Positions 51,766 to 61,651 of a stretch of DNA of 64,000 nucleotides are shown here, one piece after another (the stretch's first letter is position 1; every line of letters begins with the position of its first letter). The position numbers and the translations under genes were made by a program. This DNA is from Diaphorobacter sp. HDW4B (GTDB lineage: Bacteria > Pseudomonadota > Gammaproteobacteria > Burkholderiales > Burkholderiaceae_C): the NCBI RefSeq assembly GCF_011305535.1, contig NZ_CP049905.1, positions 3,470,001 through 3,534,000 on the forward strand, written 5' to 3'. The notes beneath the pieces were generated by a model. The model had not been told where the DNA came from. It did no database searches and saw only the letters and a program-made list of their open reading frames with translations.

Positions 51766-53205
51766 TCATTCTTCTTTCTTGGCTTCTGGACGTTCTGTCT
51801 TGGACTTGCTGGCCAGGACGGTCACGCCGCGCAGCTGGTTGATGGCCTGGTTGAGCTGGAAGTCCTTGTCGGAGCCGAACTCGGGCAGCTTGTCCTTCTT
51901 GGCTTTTTCCTTGTCCTTGGACTCTTCTTCCAGGCGCTTCATGGCTTCTTCGCGCGCTTTTTCGCGTGCGGCGTCCTTGACTTCCTCGCCTTGACCGCTG
52001 GAGAGGTGCTTCTCCAGATCGGCTTCGCGTGGACGCAGGGAAGCGTAGAGATCGCCCTCGGCGGTTTCGTCAACCCACACGTCGGGCACGATGCCCTTGG
52101 CTTGGATGGAGCGGCCGCTTGGCGTGTAGTAGCGGGCGGTGGTCAGCTTGATGCCGGTGTCGGGACCGAGCGGACGCACGGTCTGTACCGAGCCCTTGCC
52201 GAAGGTCTGCGCGCCCATGATGGTGGCGCGCTTGTGGTCCTGCAGCGCACCGGCCACGATTTCGCTGGCCGAGGCCGAGCCTTCGTTGACCAGCACCACC
52301 AGCGGAACCTTCTTGAGTCCGGCGGGCAGGCTGCGCAGCGGATCGCTGCCGCGGCGTGCGTAGTCTTCAGGCGCTGCCTTGAATGCGGACTTGCTCTCGG
52401 GCAACTGGCCGTTGGTGGTCACCACGGTCACGTTCTCGGGCAGGAAGGCGGCGGAGATGGCGACGGCTGCGTCGAGCAGGCCGCCCGGATCGTTGCGCAG
52501 GTCAAGCACCATGCCCTTGATGTGGGGGTCCTGCTTGTACAGGTCGTCCACCTTGCGCACGAAATCGTCGACCGTGCGTTCCTGGAACTGCGACAGGCGC
52601 ACCCACGCATAACCCGGCTGGACCATCTTGGCCTTGACGGACTGGGTCTTGATTTCTTCGCGCGTGATGGTCACGGGGAAGGTGCGGCTTTCATCCTTGC
52701 GCAGGATGGTCAGCGTCACCTTGGTGTTGGGTTCGCCGCGCATCTTCTTGACGGCGTCGTTGAGCGACAGGCCCTTGACGGCCGTGTCGTCGATCTTGGT
52801 GATCAGATCGTTGGTCTTGAGACCGGCGCGATCGGCAGGCGAGCCTTCAATCGGCGAGACGATCTTGATCAGGCCGTCTTCCTGCGTGATCTCGATGCCC
52901 ACGCCCACGAAACGGCCGCTCGTGCCTTCGCGGAATTCCTTGAACGACTTCTTGTCGAAGTACTGGGAATGCGGATCGAGGCTGGAGACCATGCCGGAGA
53001 TGGCATCGGTGATCAGCTTGCGGTCATCGACCTGATCGACGTAATCGGTCTTGATCAGACCAAAAACCGCCGACAGTTGCTGGATTTCCTCCAGTGGCAG
53101 CGGAGTCATGCCGCTGCGCGCCACGGTCTGCAAAGACACCGTGGTGAGCGCGCCAGCGAAGACGCCGACGGAAATCCAACCTGCTATTTTGAGTTTTTGG
53201 CCCAT
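51766..53205 (-). CDS. ctpA: S41 carboxyl-terminal processing protease
   Basis: A 479-residue periplasmic protease with an N-terminal anchor/signal (about 7-29), a PDZ domain (about 95-175; IVSPIEGSPADRAGLKTNDLI) and the S41 catalytic core. The catalytic Ser is in VNEGSASASEIVAGAL (about 311-326) and Lys in QTFGKGSVQT (about 339-348). The C-terminal tail is highly charged and coiled-coil-like (EKAREEAMKRLEEESKDKEK). S41 proteases trim C-termini of envelope proteins and peptidoglycan-linked factors. gpmA lies just upstream on the same strand, as in many betaproteobacteria. Confidence 0.93.
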   Translation of the reverse strand: MGQKLKIAGWISVGVFAGALTTVSLQTVARSGMTPLPLEEIQQLSAVFGLIKTDYVDQVDDRKLITDAISGMVSSLDPHSQYFDKKSFKEFREGTSGRFVGVGIEITQEDGLIKIVSPIEGSPADRAGLKTNDLITKIDDTAVKGLSLNDAVKKMRGEPNTKVTLTILRKDESRTFPVTITREEIKTQSVKAKMVQPGYAWVRLSQFQERTVDDFVRKVDDLYKQDPHIKGMVLDLRNDPGGLLDAAVAISAAFLPENVTVVTTNGQLPESKSAFKAAPEDYARRGSDPLRSLPAGLKKVPLVVLVNEGSASASEIVAGALQDHKRATIMGAQTFGKGSVQTVRPLGPDTGIKLTTARYYTPSGRSIQAKGIVPDVWVDETAEGDLYASLRPREADLEKHLSSGQGEEVKDAAREKAREEAMKRLEEESKDKEKAKKDKLPEFGSDKDFQLNQAINQLRGVTVLASKSKTERPEAKKEE

Positions 53206-53479
53206 ATATATGTCACCTTGACCGAACTATTACCATCTTAGTACGGTATTGACCTCGGACAGTTCCCGGGGTTCCCATTGCCTGACAACTTGTTGCGCGC
53301 CTCCCGCAGCAGCGGCAACTCGAATGCGATCGATGCGCTCGATTGCGAGTGAATTCAGCATAAAACACTGGCAATCAGGCGCAAAGACAACCATTGTGAC
53401 GCAAGCTGGGGATTTTCCCGCTGGAAACAAGGGCTCTTCAAGCGCGCCGGTCGGAAAACCCACGTCGGCGCGCCAAAGA

Positions 53480-54223
53480 TCAGGCTTTTCCTTGCGAAGC
53501 CACGGCAGCAGCGGCCTTGGCGGCGGCTTCGGCGTCGCCCAGGTAGTAGTGGCGGATCGGCTTGAGGTCGTCGTCGAGCTCGTAGACCAGCGGAATGCCG
53601 TTGGGGATGTTCAGGCCGACGATGTCGTCGTCCGAAATGTTGTCCAGATACTTGACCAGCGCACGGATGGAATTGCCGTGGGCGGCGATGACCACGCGCT
53701 TACCCGAGCGAATCGTTGGGGCAATGTCGTCGTTCCAGAACGGCAGCACGCGGGCCACGGTGTCCTTCAGGCATTCGGTGAGCGGCACTTCGCCGTCCTT
53801 CAGGTTGGCGTAGCGGATGTCGCCGCGCTCGCTGCGTGGGTCGGTGGCTTCCAGCGCTGGAGGAGGTGTGTCGTAGCTGCGGCGCCAGACCAGAACCTGG
53901 TCGTCACCATACTGCTTGGCGGTTTCCGCCTTGTTCAGACCTTGCAGACCGCCGTAGTGGCGCTCGTTCAGGCGCCAGCTGTGCTCGACGGGCAGCCAGG
54001 TGCGGTCCATTTCGTCGAGCGTGAGCCACAGCGTGCGGGTGGCGCGCTTGAGAACGCTGGTGTAGGCCAGATCGAACTCGTAGCCTTCGGCCTTGAGCAG
54101 GCGACCGGCATTCTTTGCCTGTTCGACGCCAGTCGGTGTGAGATCGACATCGGTCCAGCCGGTGAAGCGATTCTCAAGATTCCAAGTGGATTCGCCGTGG
54201 CGAATCAGTACCAGTTTGTGCAT
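53480..54223 (-). CDS. gpmA: 2,3-bisphosphoglycerate-dependent phosphoglycerate mutase
   Basis: A 247-residue glycolytic enzyme converting 3- to 2-phosphoglycerate. It has [20 protein letters not shown] (about 4-23) with the phospho-His in [17 protein letters not shown] (about 85-98), and [17 protein letters not shown] (about 178-194). Length is the normal 247-250. An Ala/Gln-rich C-terminal tail is variable in the family. It is divergent from the rhodanese gene by 73 bp. Confidence 0.96.
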   Translation of the reverse strand: MHKLVLIRHGESTWNLENRFTGWTDVDLTPTGVEQAKNAGRLLKAEGYEFDLAYTSVLKRATRTLWLTLDEMDRTWLPVEHSWRLNERHYGGLQGLNKAETAKQYGDDQVLVWRRSYDTPPPALEATDPRSERGDIRYANLKDGEVPLTECLKDTVARVLPFWNDDIAPTIRSGKRVVIAAHGNSIRALVKYLDNISDDDIVGLNIPNGIPLVYELDDDLKPIRHYYLGDAEAAAKAAAAVASQGKA

Positions 54224-54296
54224 GGGTTACCCTCGAAGGAACAGGCCAAAACCCATCATTCTAGAATTGTCGGGTTTGCCAATCCCAAGGACGTTC

Positions 54297-54704
54297 GTGA
54301 AATTCATCTTAGACAACTGGTATTTGATCCTCATTGCCCTGATTTCCGGCTCGATGCTGCTCGTTCCCATGTTCAGGGGCGGAGGTGTCGGCGCGCTCTC
54401 GACCGCGCAGGCGATCCAGCTGATCAACCGCGAAAAGGCCATGGTTATCGATGTGTGCGAACCTGAGGAGTTCGCGGCGGGCCACGTCAAGGGCGCCAGG
54501 AACGTACCGTTGGGCCAGCTCGAAGAAAAGCTGCCGCAGGTCGTCAAGAACAAGGCGCTGCCGGTGATTCTGGTGTGCACCAAGGGCGCGCGCGCCAGCC
54601 GTGCAGCAGGTGTGGCCAAGAAGCTGGGCTACGACAACGCCCAGGCGCTGGCCGGTGGCCTGACCGCCTGGCGCGAAGCCTCGCTGCCGGTTGAAAAGGC
54701 GTAA
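54297..54704 (+). CDS. Membrane-anchored rhodanese-like sulfurtransferase, GTG start
   Basis: A 135-residue protein with an N-terminal membrane helix (about 7-25) and one rhodanese domain. The active-site loop is VCTKGARASRAA (about 96-107) with the catalytic Cys; CEPEEFAAGHVKGARNVPLG (about 53-72) is the substrate-side motif. GTG at 54297 is the start with AAGGAC 5 bases upstream. It opens a run with grxC, secB and gpsA, an order conserved in betaproteobacteria, hinting at redox or sulfur support for envelope export. Confidence 0.87.
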   Translation: MKFILDNWYLILIALISGSMLLVPMFRGGGVGALSTAQAIQLINREKAMVIDVCEPEEFAAGHVKGARNVPLGQLEEKLPQVVKNKALPVILVCTKGARASRAAGVAKKLGYDNAQALAGGLTAWREASLPVEKA

Positions 54705-54805
54705 AGCGCCTTCATCTGCGCCCCCATGTGCGTCACCATGCGAGGCGGCCTGAGCCATCCGGTTGCCGCCCCTCGCGTCACAACTACAACTGAAAGGAAC
54801 ACCCC

Positions 54806-55066
54806 ATGCAAGCCGTCAAGATGTACACCACCGCCGTCTGCCCCTACTGCATTCGCGCCAAGCAGATCCTGAAATCCAAGGGCGTCGAGCAGATCGAGGA
54901 AGTCCGCGTGGACACCAACCCCGACGAGCGCGTGAAGATGATGGAAATCACCGGCCAGCGTACCGTTCCGCAAATCTTCATCGGCGACACCCATGTGGGC
55001 GGTCACGATGACCTCGTTGCGCTGGATGGCCGTGGCGGTTTGATGCCACTGCTGCAAGGCGCGTAA
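54806..55066 (+). CDS. grxC: Glutaredoxin 3
   Basis: An 86-residue glutaredoxin with the dithiol active site CPYC (residues 12-15), the [18 protein letters not shown] glutathione-binding block (about 53-70) and a cis-Pro in TVPQ. GAAAGGAAC precedes the ATG. It reduces glutathione mixed disulfides in the cytoplasm. Confidence 0.96.
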   Translation: MQAVKMYTTAVCPYCIRAKQILKSKGVEQIEEVRVDTNPDERVKMMEITGQRTVPQIFIGDTHVGGHDDLVALDGRGGLMPLLQGA

Positions 55067-55160
55067 AAAAATCTGGCGATGCCCCCGCACATTGCATAAT
55101 GCTCGATTCCGCCCGGAGTTGTTTTCGGGCGAGCTTGTTCAGACTGAAAGATCCAATCTC

Positions 55161-55610
55161 ATGGCGACCGAAGACACCCCAGTGTTCCAGATTCAACGCG
55201 TTTATCTGAAGGACCTGTCCCTGGAGCAACCCAACTCTCCGGCCATCCTGCTGGAACAAGAGCAACCCAATGTGGACATCCAGCTCGGCGTGGAAGCCAA
55301 TCCCGTCGCTGAAGGCATTTTCGAAATCGCCGTGACCGCCACCGTGCAGACCAAGATCAAGGACAAGACCGTGTTCCTGGTCGAAGCCAAGCAAGCCGGC
55401 ATCTTCGAAATCCGCAACATCCCAGAAGACCAGATGGGCGCCATCGTCGGCATCGCTTGCCCACAGATCGTGTACCCCTACCTGCGCGGCAACGTGGCAG
55501 ACGTGATCACCCGCGCTGGCTTCCCGCCTGTGCACCTGGCTGAAATCAACTTCCAGGCCATGTACGAGCAGCAACAAGCTGCCGCTCAAGGCAATGCTGT
55601 CGCTCAGTAA
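55161..55610 (+). CDS. secB: Protein-export chaperone SecB
   Basis: A 149-residue tetrameric chaperone that keeps preproteins unfolded for Sec[20 protein letters not shown] (about 10-28), [16 protein letters not shown] (about 71-86), [33 protein letters not shown] in blocks (about 105-137) are family hallmarks. The ATG at 55161 is chosen; the in-frame extension back to 55092 is not family-like. CATAAT at 55095-55100 may be its -10 box. Confidence 0.96.
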   Translation: MATEDTPVFQIQRVYLKDLSLEQPNSPAILLEQEQPNVDIQLGVEANPVAEGIFEIAVTATVQTKIKDKTVFLVEAKQAGIFEIRNIPEDQMGAIVGIACPQIVYPYLRGNVADVITRAGFPPVHLAEINFQAMYEQQQAAAQGNAVAQ

Positions 55611-55641
55611 TTCATTGCGCTGAACGGCTTCCAGCCAGCTC

Positions 55642-55685
55642 ATCCCCGCGAACGGCTTCGGTCGGCGCGGGGATTTGTTCTTTCT
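55642..55685 (+). terminator. Terminator of secB
   Basis: A 9-bp stem ATCCCCGCG/CGCGGGGAT (55642-55650 with 55666-55674) with a 15-nt loop precedes TTGTTCTTTC. Confidence 0.7.
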
Positions 55686-55738
55686 GAGCCGTGGTTTCTT
55701 CGCCGAACTGCCACGGAACTCTTGTTATTCTTGCCGTC

Positions 55739-56752
55739 ATGAAGATTTTCGTCATCGGAGCCGGGGCCTGGGGCACGGCGATCTCCATGAGCGCTGCGGG
55801 CAATGCGGCCAACAGCCACTCGGTCACACTCTGGGCGCGCGACGCTGCGCAGGCGCAGCAGATGCAAGCCGAGCGCGCCAACACGCGCTATCTCAAGGGC
55901 GGCACCTTCCCTGAATCGCTGCAGGTCGTGAGCGGCGATGTCGCGCCTCATGTGGCCGACGCCGACCTGATCGTGCTCGGCACGCCCATGGCCGCCTTGC
56001 GTGAATGGCTGGTGCAGCTGGCCGATGTGAAAGTGCCGGTGGTCTGGCTCTGCAAGGGCTTCGAAGCGGTGCCCGCCAATGCCGCTGCGGGCTCGGTCGG
56101 CCTGATGGCGCATGAGGTCTGCCGGCAAGTCGCGCCCAAGCTGCGCAGCGGCGTGCTCAGCGGCCCCAGTTTTGCCGATGAAGTGGTGCGCCACCAACCC
56201 ACGGCCTTGGTGGCCGCAAGCGCGCATGCCGACGTGTCCGACCTGCTGGTGACCGCCTTCCACAGCGGGGCCATGCGCGTCTATGCCAACAGCGACATCG
56301 TCGGCGTGGAAGTCGGCGGAGCGGTCAAGAACGTGCTCGCGATTGCCACGGGTCTGTGCGACGGCCTGCAGCTCGGCCTGAACGCCCGCGCGGCATTGAT
56401 CACGCGCGGACTTGCCGAGATGACGCGTCTGGGCATGGCGCTCGGCGCGCGCGCGGAGACGTTCATGGGGCTGTCGGGACTGGGCGATCTGGTACTCACC
56501 GCGACCGGTGACCTGTCGCGCAACCGCAAGGTCGGCCTGCTGCTTGCCAAGGGAATGTCACTGGAGCAAGCCGTGCAGTCGCTCGGCCATGTGGCCGAAG
56601 GTGTCTACAGCGCGCGCACGGTGCTGGCGCGCGCGCGGCTGCTCGACGTGGAAATGCCGATCACCGAAACCGTGGTTGGCCTGCTCGATGGCGAGTTGCC
56701 CATCGGTGATGCGGTTCAAACGTTGATGACGCGCGATCCTCGCGGGGAGTGA
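55739..56752 (+). CDS. gpsA: NAD(P)-dependent glycerol-3-phosphate dehydrogenase
   Basis: A 337-residue enzyme making sn-glycerol-3-phosphate for phospholipid synthesis. It begins [14 protein letters not shown] (Rossmann GAGAWG), and shows [10 protein letters not shown] (about 140-149), [21 protein letters not shown] (two blocks about 190-210, catalytic Lys) and [12 protein letters not shown] (about 260-271). No SD precedes the ATG at 55739; an upstream in-frame start at 55691 is not family-like. It follows secB as in many proteobacteria. Confidence 0.95.
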   Translation: MKIFVIGAGAWGTAISMSAAGNAANSHSVTLWARDAAQAQQMQAERANTRYLKGGTFPESLQVVSGDVAPHVADADLIVLGTPMAALREWLVQLADVKVPVVWLCKGFEAVPANAAAGSVGLMAHEVCRQVAPKLRSGVLSGPSFADEVVRHQPTALVAASAHADVSDLLVTAFHSGAMRVYANSDIVGVEVGGAVKNVLAIATGLCDGLQLGLNARAALITRGLAEMTRLGMALGARAETFMGLSGLGDLVLTATGDLSRNRKVGLLLAKGMSLEQAVQSLGHVAEGVYSARTVLARARLLDVEMPITETVVGLLDGELPIGDAVQTLMTRDPRGE

Positions 56753-56935
56753 GTGCTTGCGATCTGCGGCGATGCCGATGGTGCGTCCGCAGTTGTCAAC
56801 AAATGCCTTTCTGGGGCTTCAATCGGCTTTCGTCAAAACATAGGCTGAATTGACTTGCCGGAAAGCGCGCTTCAGTGGATTCTCCGCCCCCAGCCAAGCG
56901 ACACCCAATAGTCGCGGTTGACGGAGGATTTTCGA

Positions 56936-57814
56936 TTGAGTAGCAAGCAAAATAACTTTCTGTTCGCGCGAGATGCGCGCATTTATCGTCGCAGCGTTCT
57001 GGGCCTCATCGGCTTGGGGCTGGTGCCGCCCATGGCTTTCACGGCGCTGGTTTCCTGCCGCGATCAGCAGACCACCAGTCACGACACGCTGCCGACCATG
57101 CAGGTGCCGCTGCTGCATTTGCCATCCATCCACAATTTTCGGGATGTGGCCGGTGTGAATGAGCAGGAGCCCTACCGCAACCAGCAAGGCGTGGTGCTGC
57201 GCACCAGAACGCTGTACCGCTCGGGCTGGATCAGCGCGGACGATGCCGATGCACGCCGCCTGCGGACGCTCGGTGTGGATGTGGTCTACGACCTGCGACC
57301 ACAGGAGCTGCGTCTAAGCCATCCGGATCGCGTGCCGCAAGGCGTGGAGTACGTGCCGCTGTTCCAGAAGACAGCGTCGTCATCCAGCCCACTTTTCGAA
57401 CCCACGGTGTCGCCCAAGGCCATGGAAGATCGCATGCGCTTTTTCGTGTCCGACCAGAGCATGCGCACGCGCACCGTTTTTCTGCTGGAGCAGATGGCGT
57501 TGGTCGATGGTGCGCAAGTCTTTCACTGCACACAGGGCAGCGATCTGACCGGCTGGATCACAGCCTTGCTGCACACCATCGTGGACTTGCCGCAGGATGT
57601 GATCATGCGGGACTATCTGCTCAGCAACGACCGCCTGACGCACGAAGCCGACGCGGAGACCGCCCCTACCAAGGTGCAGGCCAGCTATCTGCAAGCCGCC
57701 ATGCACGAAGCCGCCTCGCGACATGGCTCCGTGCAGCGTTTCATCAACGACGGTTTGCGGCTCAGCGCGGACGTGCAACAGCGTCTGCGCGCCAAGCTGC
57801 TGGTGTCTGCCTGA
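56936..57814 (+). CDS. Degenerate dual-specificity/tyrosine phosphatase-like lipoprotein, TTG start
   Basis: A 292-residue Y_phosphatase3-type protein. The N-terminus has a twin-arginine-like stretch (RIYRRSVLGLIGLG, about 15-28) and a lipobox ALVSC (Cys41). LHLPSIHNFRDVAG (about 60-73), TLYRSGWIS and VVYDLRPQEL (about 117-126) match the family. The P-loop, normally HC-x5-R, reads HCTQGSDLTG (197-206): Cys198 is kept but the essential Arg is Leu204 and the usual Lys is Ser202. It is therefore probably inactive or binds ligands only. TTG at 56936 has a strong GGAGG 8 bases upstream; an earlier TTG at 56918 overlaps that site. Confidence 0.8.
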   Translation: MSSKQNNFLFARDARIYRRSVLGLIGLGLVPPMAFTALVSCRDQQTTSHDTLPTMQVPLLHLPSIHNFRDVAGVNEQEPYRNQQGVVLRTRTLYRSGWISADDADARRLRTLGVDVVYDLRPQELRLSHPDRVPQGVEYVPLFQKTASSSSPLFEPTVSPKAMEDRMRFFVSDQSMRTRTVFLLEQMALVDGAQVFHCTQGSDLTGWITALLHTIVDLPQDVIMRDYLLSNDRLTHEADAETAPTKVQASYLQAAMHEAASRHGSVQRFINDGLRLSADVQQRLRAKLLVSA

Positions 57815-57823
57815 TCGATTGGA

Positions 57824-59074
57824 TCAGAGGCCCAGTTCCAGCGCCAGCAGTTCTTCCACGGTCTGGCGACGGCGGATCAGGCGCGCCTTGCCATTCGCCT
57901 CGACCAGCACTTCGGCTGCCAGCGGACGCGTGTTGTAGTTGCTCGACATCGAAGCGCCGTAAGCGCCCGTGTCGTTGATCACCAGCAGATCGCCGATGCC
58001 CGCACCCGCCAGTTCGCGCGGCAGCACCACGCCGCTATCGCCCTGCGTGAACACGTCGCCTGATTCGCACAGCGGACCCGCCACCACGCTGGGCTGCGCT
58101 GGCAGTTCCTTGCCATCGCGGCGCAACACCTGCATCGCATGGAAGCTGCCATACATCGCAGGACGCATCAGCTCGTTGAAGCCGGTGTCCACCAGCACGA
58201 AGTGATTGCTGCCCGCGTTCTTGGTCGCGCGCACGGTGCCCAGCAGCACGCCGGACTCGGCCACGAGGAAGCGGCCAGGTTCGATTTCAAGGCCCAGCGA
58301 GTGGCCGACGATGGCCTCGGCCTGCTTGCGCGCGGCGTCCCACAGGCCGTGGTAGTGCGCGGTGTCGATGGTCGCATCGCCCTTGCGATACGGAATCGAC
58401 AACCCGCCACCCGCCGAGATCGCGTGCAAATCATGCCCCGCGTCCTTGGCCGCCTGCACCAGCTTGACCATCGCGCCGCAGACTTCCTGCAGGTGCCCGT
58501 AATCCACACCCGAGCCGATGTGCATGTGCAGCCCGGCCAGCACCAGCCCGCCCGCCTTGATGGCCTCCAGCGCCGCCAGCAGATCGCTGTGCCAGATGCC
58601 ATGCTTGCTGTGCTCGCCACCCGTGTTGGTCTTGTTGCTGTGACCATGCCCGAAACCGGGGTTGATGCGCAGCCACACATGGTGACCGGGCGACGCCTTG
58701 GCCAACTGGTGCAGCATGTCGATCGAGCCCGCATTCACCGGCACCTTGTGCTCGACCACGGTGGCAAGGGTCGCTTCATCCATCACATCGGCCGTGAAAA
58801 CGATGTCGCTGGGCTCGCCAAAGCCCGCCTTGAAACCAGCGGCCAGCGCACGCAGGATTTCCCCGCGCGAAACCGAATCCACCTTCACGCCTTGCTCGCG
58901 CATGAGTTGCAGTATGTGGATGTTGGAGCAGGCCTTCTGGGCGAAGCGGATCGTGTCGAAGCTCTTGAGCTGCGCGATGCGCGAGCGGATGGTTTCGGCG
59001 TCGTACACCCACAGAGGGGTGCCGTATTCGTCGGCCAGTTGCCAGAGGAGGGTGGGGGTGAATGGGTTGGACAT
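57824..59074 (-). CDS. lysA: Diaminopimelate decarboxylase
   Basis: A 416-residue PLP enzyme that makes L-lysine from meso-diaminopimelate, the last step of lysine synthesis. The PLP lysine is Lys47 in RFAQKACSN, SRGEILRALAAG (about 69-80) follows, HSKHGIWHSDLL (about 154-165), the glycine-rich phosphate loop SAGGGLSIPY and the C-terminal GPLCESGDVF (about 330-339, catalytic Cys) are present. It is divergent from a LysR regulator closely like E. coli LysR, suggesting lysine- or diaminopimelate-responsive control. Confidence 0.96.
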   Translation of the reverse strand: MSNPFTPTLLWQLADEYGTPLWVYDAETIRSRIAQLKSFDTIRFAQKACSNIHILQLMREQGVKVDSVSRGEILRALAAGFKAGFGEPSDIVFTADVMDEATLATVVEHKVPVNAGSIDMLHQLAKASPGHHVWLRINPGFGHGHSNKTNTGGEHSKHGIWHSDLLAALEAIKAGGLVLAGLHMHIGSGVDYGHLQEVCGAMVKLVQAAKDAGHDLHAISAGGGLSIPYRKGDATIDTAHYHGLWDAARKQAEAIVGHSLGLEIEPGRFLVAESGVLLGTVRATKNAGSNHFVLVDTGFNELMRPAMYGSFHAMQVLRRDGKELPAQPSVVAGPLCESGDVFTQGDSGVVLPRELAGAGIGDLLVINDTGAYGASMSSNYNTRPLAAEVLVEANGKARLIRRRQTVEELLALELGL

Positions 59075-59191
59075 GGTGTTTTTCTATCCTTGGGATAGTG
59101 GGATGATCGTTGTTCTTTGATATTTGGTCGAATACTTTGATTTGTTGTTGTTATTCGTTTTTGATATGGTCTGGTTGTTGAGTGCGGCTGC

Positions 59192-59208
59192 CCGGGGCGA
59201 GACCCGGC
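59192..59208. repeat. Fragment of the family-2 repeat
   Basis: CCGGGGCGAGACCCGGC is identical to the complement of 30976-30992, at the outer end of family-2 copy B; the A-run after it also recalls that copy. Only this edge is present, within the lysA-lysR gap. Confidence 0.4.
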
Positions 59209-59248
59209 CAGCAGAAAAAAAATCCACCCATCCAGGCAGGAACACAAA

Positions 59249-60175
59249 ATGCCCAGCATCGCAGATGCACCACCCCCACCACGCATCACCCACCGCCACA
59301 TAGAAATCTTCCGCGCCGTGATGCTCGCAGGCGGCGTCAGCGGCGCAGCCCGCTTGCTCTACACCTCTCAACCCACGGTCAGCCGCGAACTGGCCAGACT
59401 GGAAACACTGCTCGGCTATTCCCTGTTCGAGCGCGTGCAGGGCCGCCTGCGCGCCACAGCAAGAGCGCTGTCGCTCTGGGATGAGGTGCAGCGCAGTTGG
59501 CAGGGGCTCGATCACGTGATCGATCATGCGATTGCACTCAGCCAACCCAGCCAAACCCAGATCAGCGTGCTCAGCATGCCCGCGCTGAGTCATGCGCTGC
59601 TGCCCGGTGCGCTCGCCCGATTGCAAAAGGGAAAGCATGGCCCGCTCGCGGTGAGTGTGGCGACGCAGGATGGCCCGCTGCTGCAGGAGTGGATGTCTGC
59701 CCAGCGCTTTGATCTGGGCCTTACCGAGCAGGCGGATGCGCCTCCCGGAACACGCGCGGTGGCCTTGCCAGCGCAGGACGAAGTGGCCGTCTTGCCCGCG
59801 AAGCACCCGCTCGCCAGGAAGCCCAAACTCAAGCCCGCCGATTTCGCAGGAGAGTCCTTCATCAGCCTCGCGCGTGATGATCCTTATCGTCAGCAGATCG
59901 ACGCGCATTTTGCGAAAGCGAAAGTGCAGCGGCAGATGCTGCTGGAAACACACAGCGCCATTGCTGTCTGCGCCATGGTGCAGCATGGACTCGGCGTCGC
60001 GATCGTGAATCCGCTGACCGCGCGAGCCTGTGCGGGCGATCAATTGGTGGTGCGGCCGCTGACCTTCTCGATTCCCTTCCAGGTGCATGCGCTGCTGCCG
60101 CTGCATCGGCCTGCGGTGAGTGGTGTGGACTGGCTGCTGGATGCGTTGAAGGGCGAGGCCAAGTCGGCGCGTTGA
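59249..60175 (+). CDS. lysR: LysR, activator of lysA
   Basis: A 308-residue LysR-type regulator whose HTH HRHIEIFRAVMLAGGVSGAA, LLYTSQPTVSRELARLE, LFERVQGRL and later QRFDLGLTE, ETHSAIAVCAMVQHGLG and VVNPLTA blocks follow E. coli LysR closely. In E. coli, LysR is divergent from lysA and activates it in response to diaminopimelate; the same arrangement is seen here with a 174-bp gap. It is the best-supported regulator-target pair of the window. Confidence 0.9.
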   Translation: MPSIADAPPPPRITHRHIEIFRAVMLAGGVSGAARLLYTSQPTVSRELARLETLLGYSLFERVQGRLRATARALSLWDEVQRSWQGLDHVIDHAIALSQPSQTQISVLSMPALSHALLPGALARLQKGKHGPLAVSVATQDGPLLQEWMSAQRFDLGLTEQADAPPGTRAVALPAQDEVAVLPAKHPLARKPKLKPADFAGESFISLARDDPYRQQIDAHFAKAKVQRQMLLETHSAIAVCAMVQHGLGVAIVNPLTARACAGDQLVVRPLTFSIPFQVHALLPLHRPAVSGVDWLLDALKGEAKSAR

Positions 60176-60240
60176 AGTGACCATCGTTTGTTTCCGCTGT
60201 TTTGTGGCATGGTGCACATTTCGGCGAGAAAGGATGGCAA

Positions 60241-60762
60241 ATGCCCAAGGTTTTCAAATGTGCCGCGCCAACCTCCAGCCTGCTTTGTTCCAGTCTGGAC
60301 ACGGCTTGGTATCACGACAGTTATGCGCTTGACCTGCAGCGAGATGGCCGCAGTGCGTTGCAACTTTATCTCGATACAGTCTCTCGCACGCCTGCATGGA
60401 TTGATGCGGCCATGCGTATGCGCAACAAGCTGGGAAATGCCTTTTTTGGCTTGAAGGACCTTGGCGCACTGAGTGAGGTCGATGCGGCTGTTGATGCAAA
60501 CAACTATGCCTTGGGGCAGCGCATCGGCATCTTCAGCCTGCTGGAGTTGCGGAATGCGGAAGTGGTGCTGGGAGACAGCGATCGGCACCTTGAGGTGAAG
60601 GTGTCCGTCCACAGAAGTGATACGGTGGACGGCATGCGCGTGGTCATCACCACGGTCGTGCATGTACGCAATGCGTTGGGCAAGGCGTACATGTTGGTGG
60701 TGGCTCCTGCTCACCGCCTCATAGCACCCGCAATGCTTGCGCGGTTGCAGGCAGTCAGATGA
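60241..60762 (+). CDS. DUF2867 domain protein
   Basis: A 173-residue protein with WIDAAMRMRNKLGNAFFGLKDLG (about 58-80, blocks) and IFSLLELRNAEVVLGDSDRHLEVKVSV (about 96-122) matching the DUF2867 family of unknown activity. No signal peptide or membrane helix is clear. The start at 60241 has AAAGGA 7 bases upstream. It follows lysR by 65 bp, convergent with panC; a role in lysine metabolism is not supported. Confidence 0.75.
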   Translation: MPKVFKCAAPTSSLLCSSLDTAWYHDSYALDLQRDGRSALQLYLDTVSRTPAWIDAAMRMRNKLGNAFFGLKDLGALSEVDAAVDANNYALGQRIGIFSLLELRNAEVVLGDSDRHLEVKVSVHRSDTVDGMRVVITTVVHVRNALGKAYMLVVAPAHRLIAPAMLARLQAVR

Positions 60763-60799
60763 TGCACAAGCTGTGTGCGCCGTGCGCCAGGCTGGCTTT

Positions 60800-61651
60800 T
60801 TAAAACTCCAGGTTGTCGATCAACCGCGTATTGCCGATGCGAGCCGCGCCCAGCGCCACCAGCGGCGCGCTGGCCTGTAAGGATGCGTCGGCGGGTGCCA
60901 GCAAATCACTGCGGTTGCGCACCGTGAGGTAGTCCGGCTGCCAGCCTTGGGCGCGCAGGGCATCCATGGCCTGCGCTTCGAGTGCGGCGAGCGGTGCATC
61001 GCCTTTGCGCGCGGCGTCGGCCAAGGTCTTGAGGGCTTGCGACAGCGCCATCGCGCGGTGGCGTTCGTCGGTGTTCAGATAACCATTGCGCGAACTGAGC
61101 GCGAGGCCGTCGTCCGCGCGCGCGGTGTTGCCCGCGATGACGTCGATGGGCAGCGCAAATTGCTGCACCATGCGGCGAATCACCATGAGTTGCTGGTAGT
61201 CCTTCATGCCGAACACCGCCGTACCACCGCCCGTGGTGGCGAACACGCTGGAGAACAGCTTCATCACCACGGTGCACACGCCCGTGAAGAAGCCGGGACG
61301 GAACGCACCTTCCAGAATGTCGGCGAGCGCTGGATCGGGCTGGATCTTGAACAGTTGAGGCTCGGGGTACAGATCCTTTTCACGCGGCGCGAAAAGAATG
61401 TCGCAGCCCTGCGATTGCAGCTTTTCGCAGTCGGCATCCCAGGTGCGTGGATAGCTGTCGAAGTCCTCGTGCGGCAGAAACTGCAGGCGGTTCACGAAGA
61501 TGCTGGCCACGGTCACATCCCCATGCTGCTTGGCGATGCGAACGAGCGAGAGATGGCCGTCATGCAGATTGCCCATGGTCGGCACAAAGGCAGGCTTGCC
61601 ACGTTGGGCCAGAGCGGCGCGAAGTTCGGGGATGGAGTGGGTGATTTGCAT
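60800..61651 (-). CDS. panC: Pantothenate synthetase
   Basis: A 283-residue ligase joining pantoate and beta-alanine, using [23 protein letters not shown] (about 22-41, HxGH motif), [11 protein letters not shown] (about 48-58), [20 protein letters not shown] (about 145-164) and LSSRNGYL (about 180-187) are diagnostic. The usual FVNPxQF reads FVNRLQF. It is transcribed away from the AT-rich gap; panB and panD are not in the window. Confidence 0.96.
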   Translation of the reverse strand: MQITHSIPELRAALAQRGKPAFVPTMGNLHDGHLSLVRIAKQHGDVTVASIFVNRLQFLPHEDFDSYPRTWDADCEKLQSQGCDILFAPREKDLYPEPQLFKIQPDPALADILEGAFRPGFFTGVCTVVMKLFSSVFATTGGGTAVFGMKDYQQLMVIRRMVQQFALPIDVIAGNTARADDGLALSSRNGYLNTDERHRAMALSQALKTLADAARKGDAPLAALEAQAMDALRAQGWQPDYLTVRNRSDLLAPADASLQASAPLVALGAARIGNTRLIDNLEF

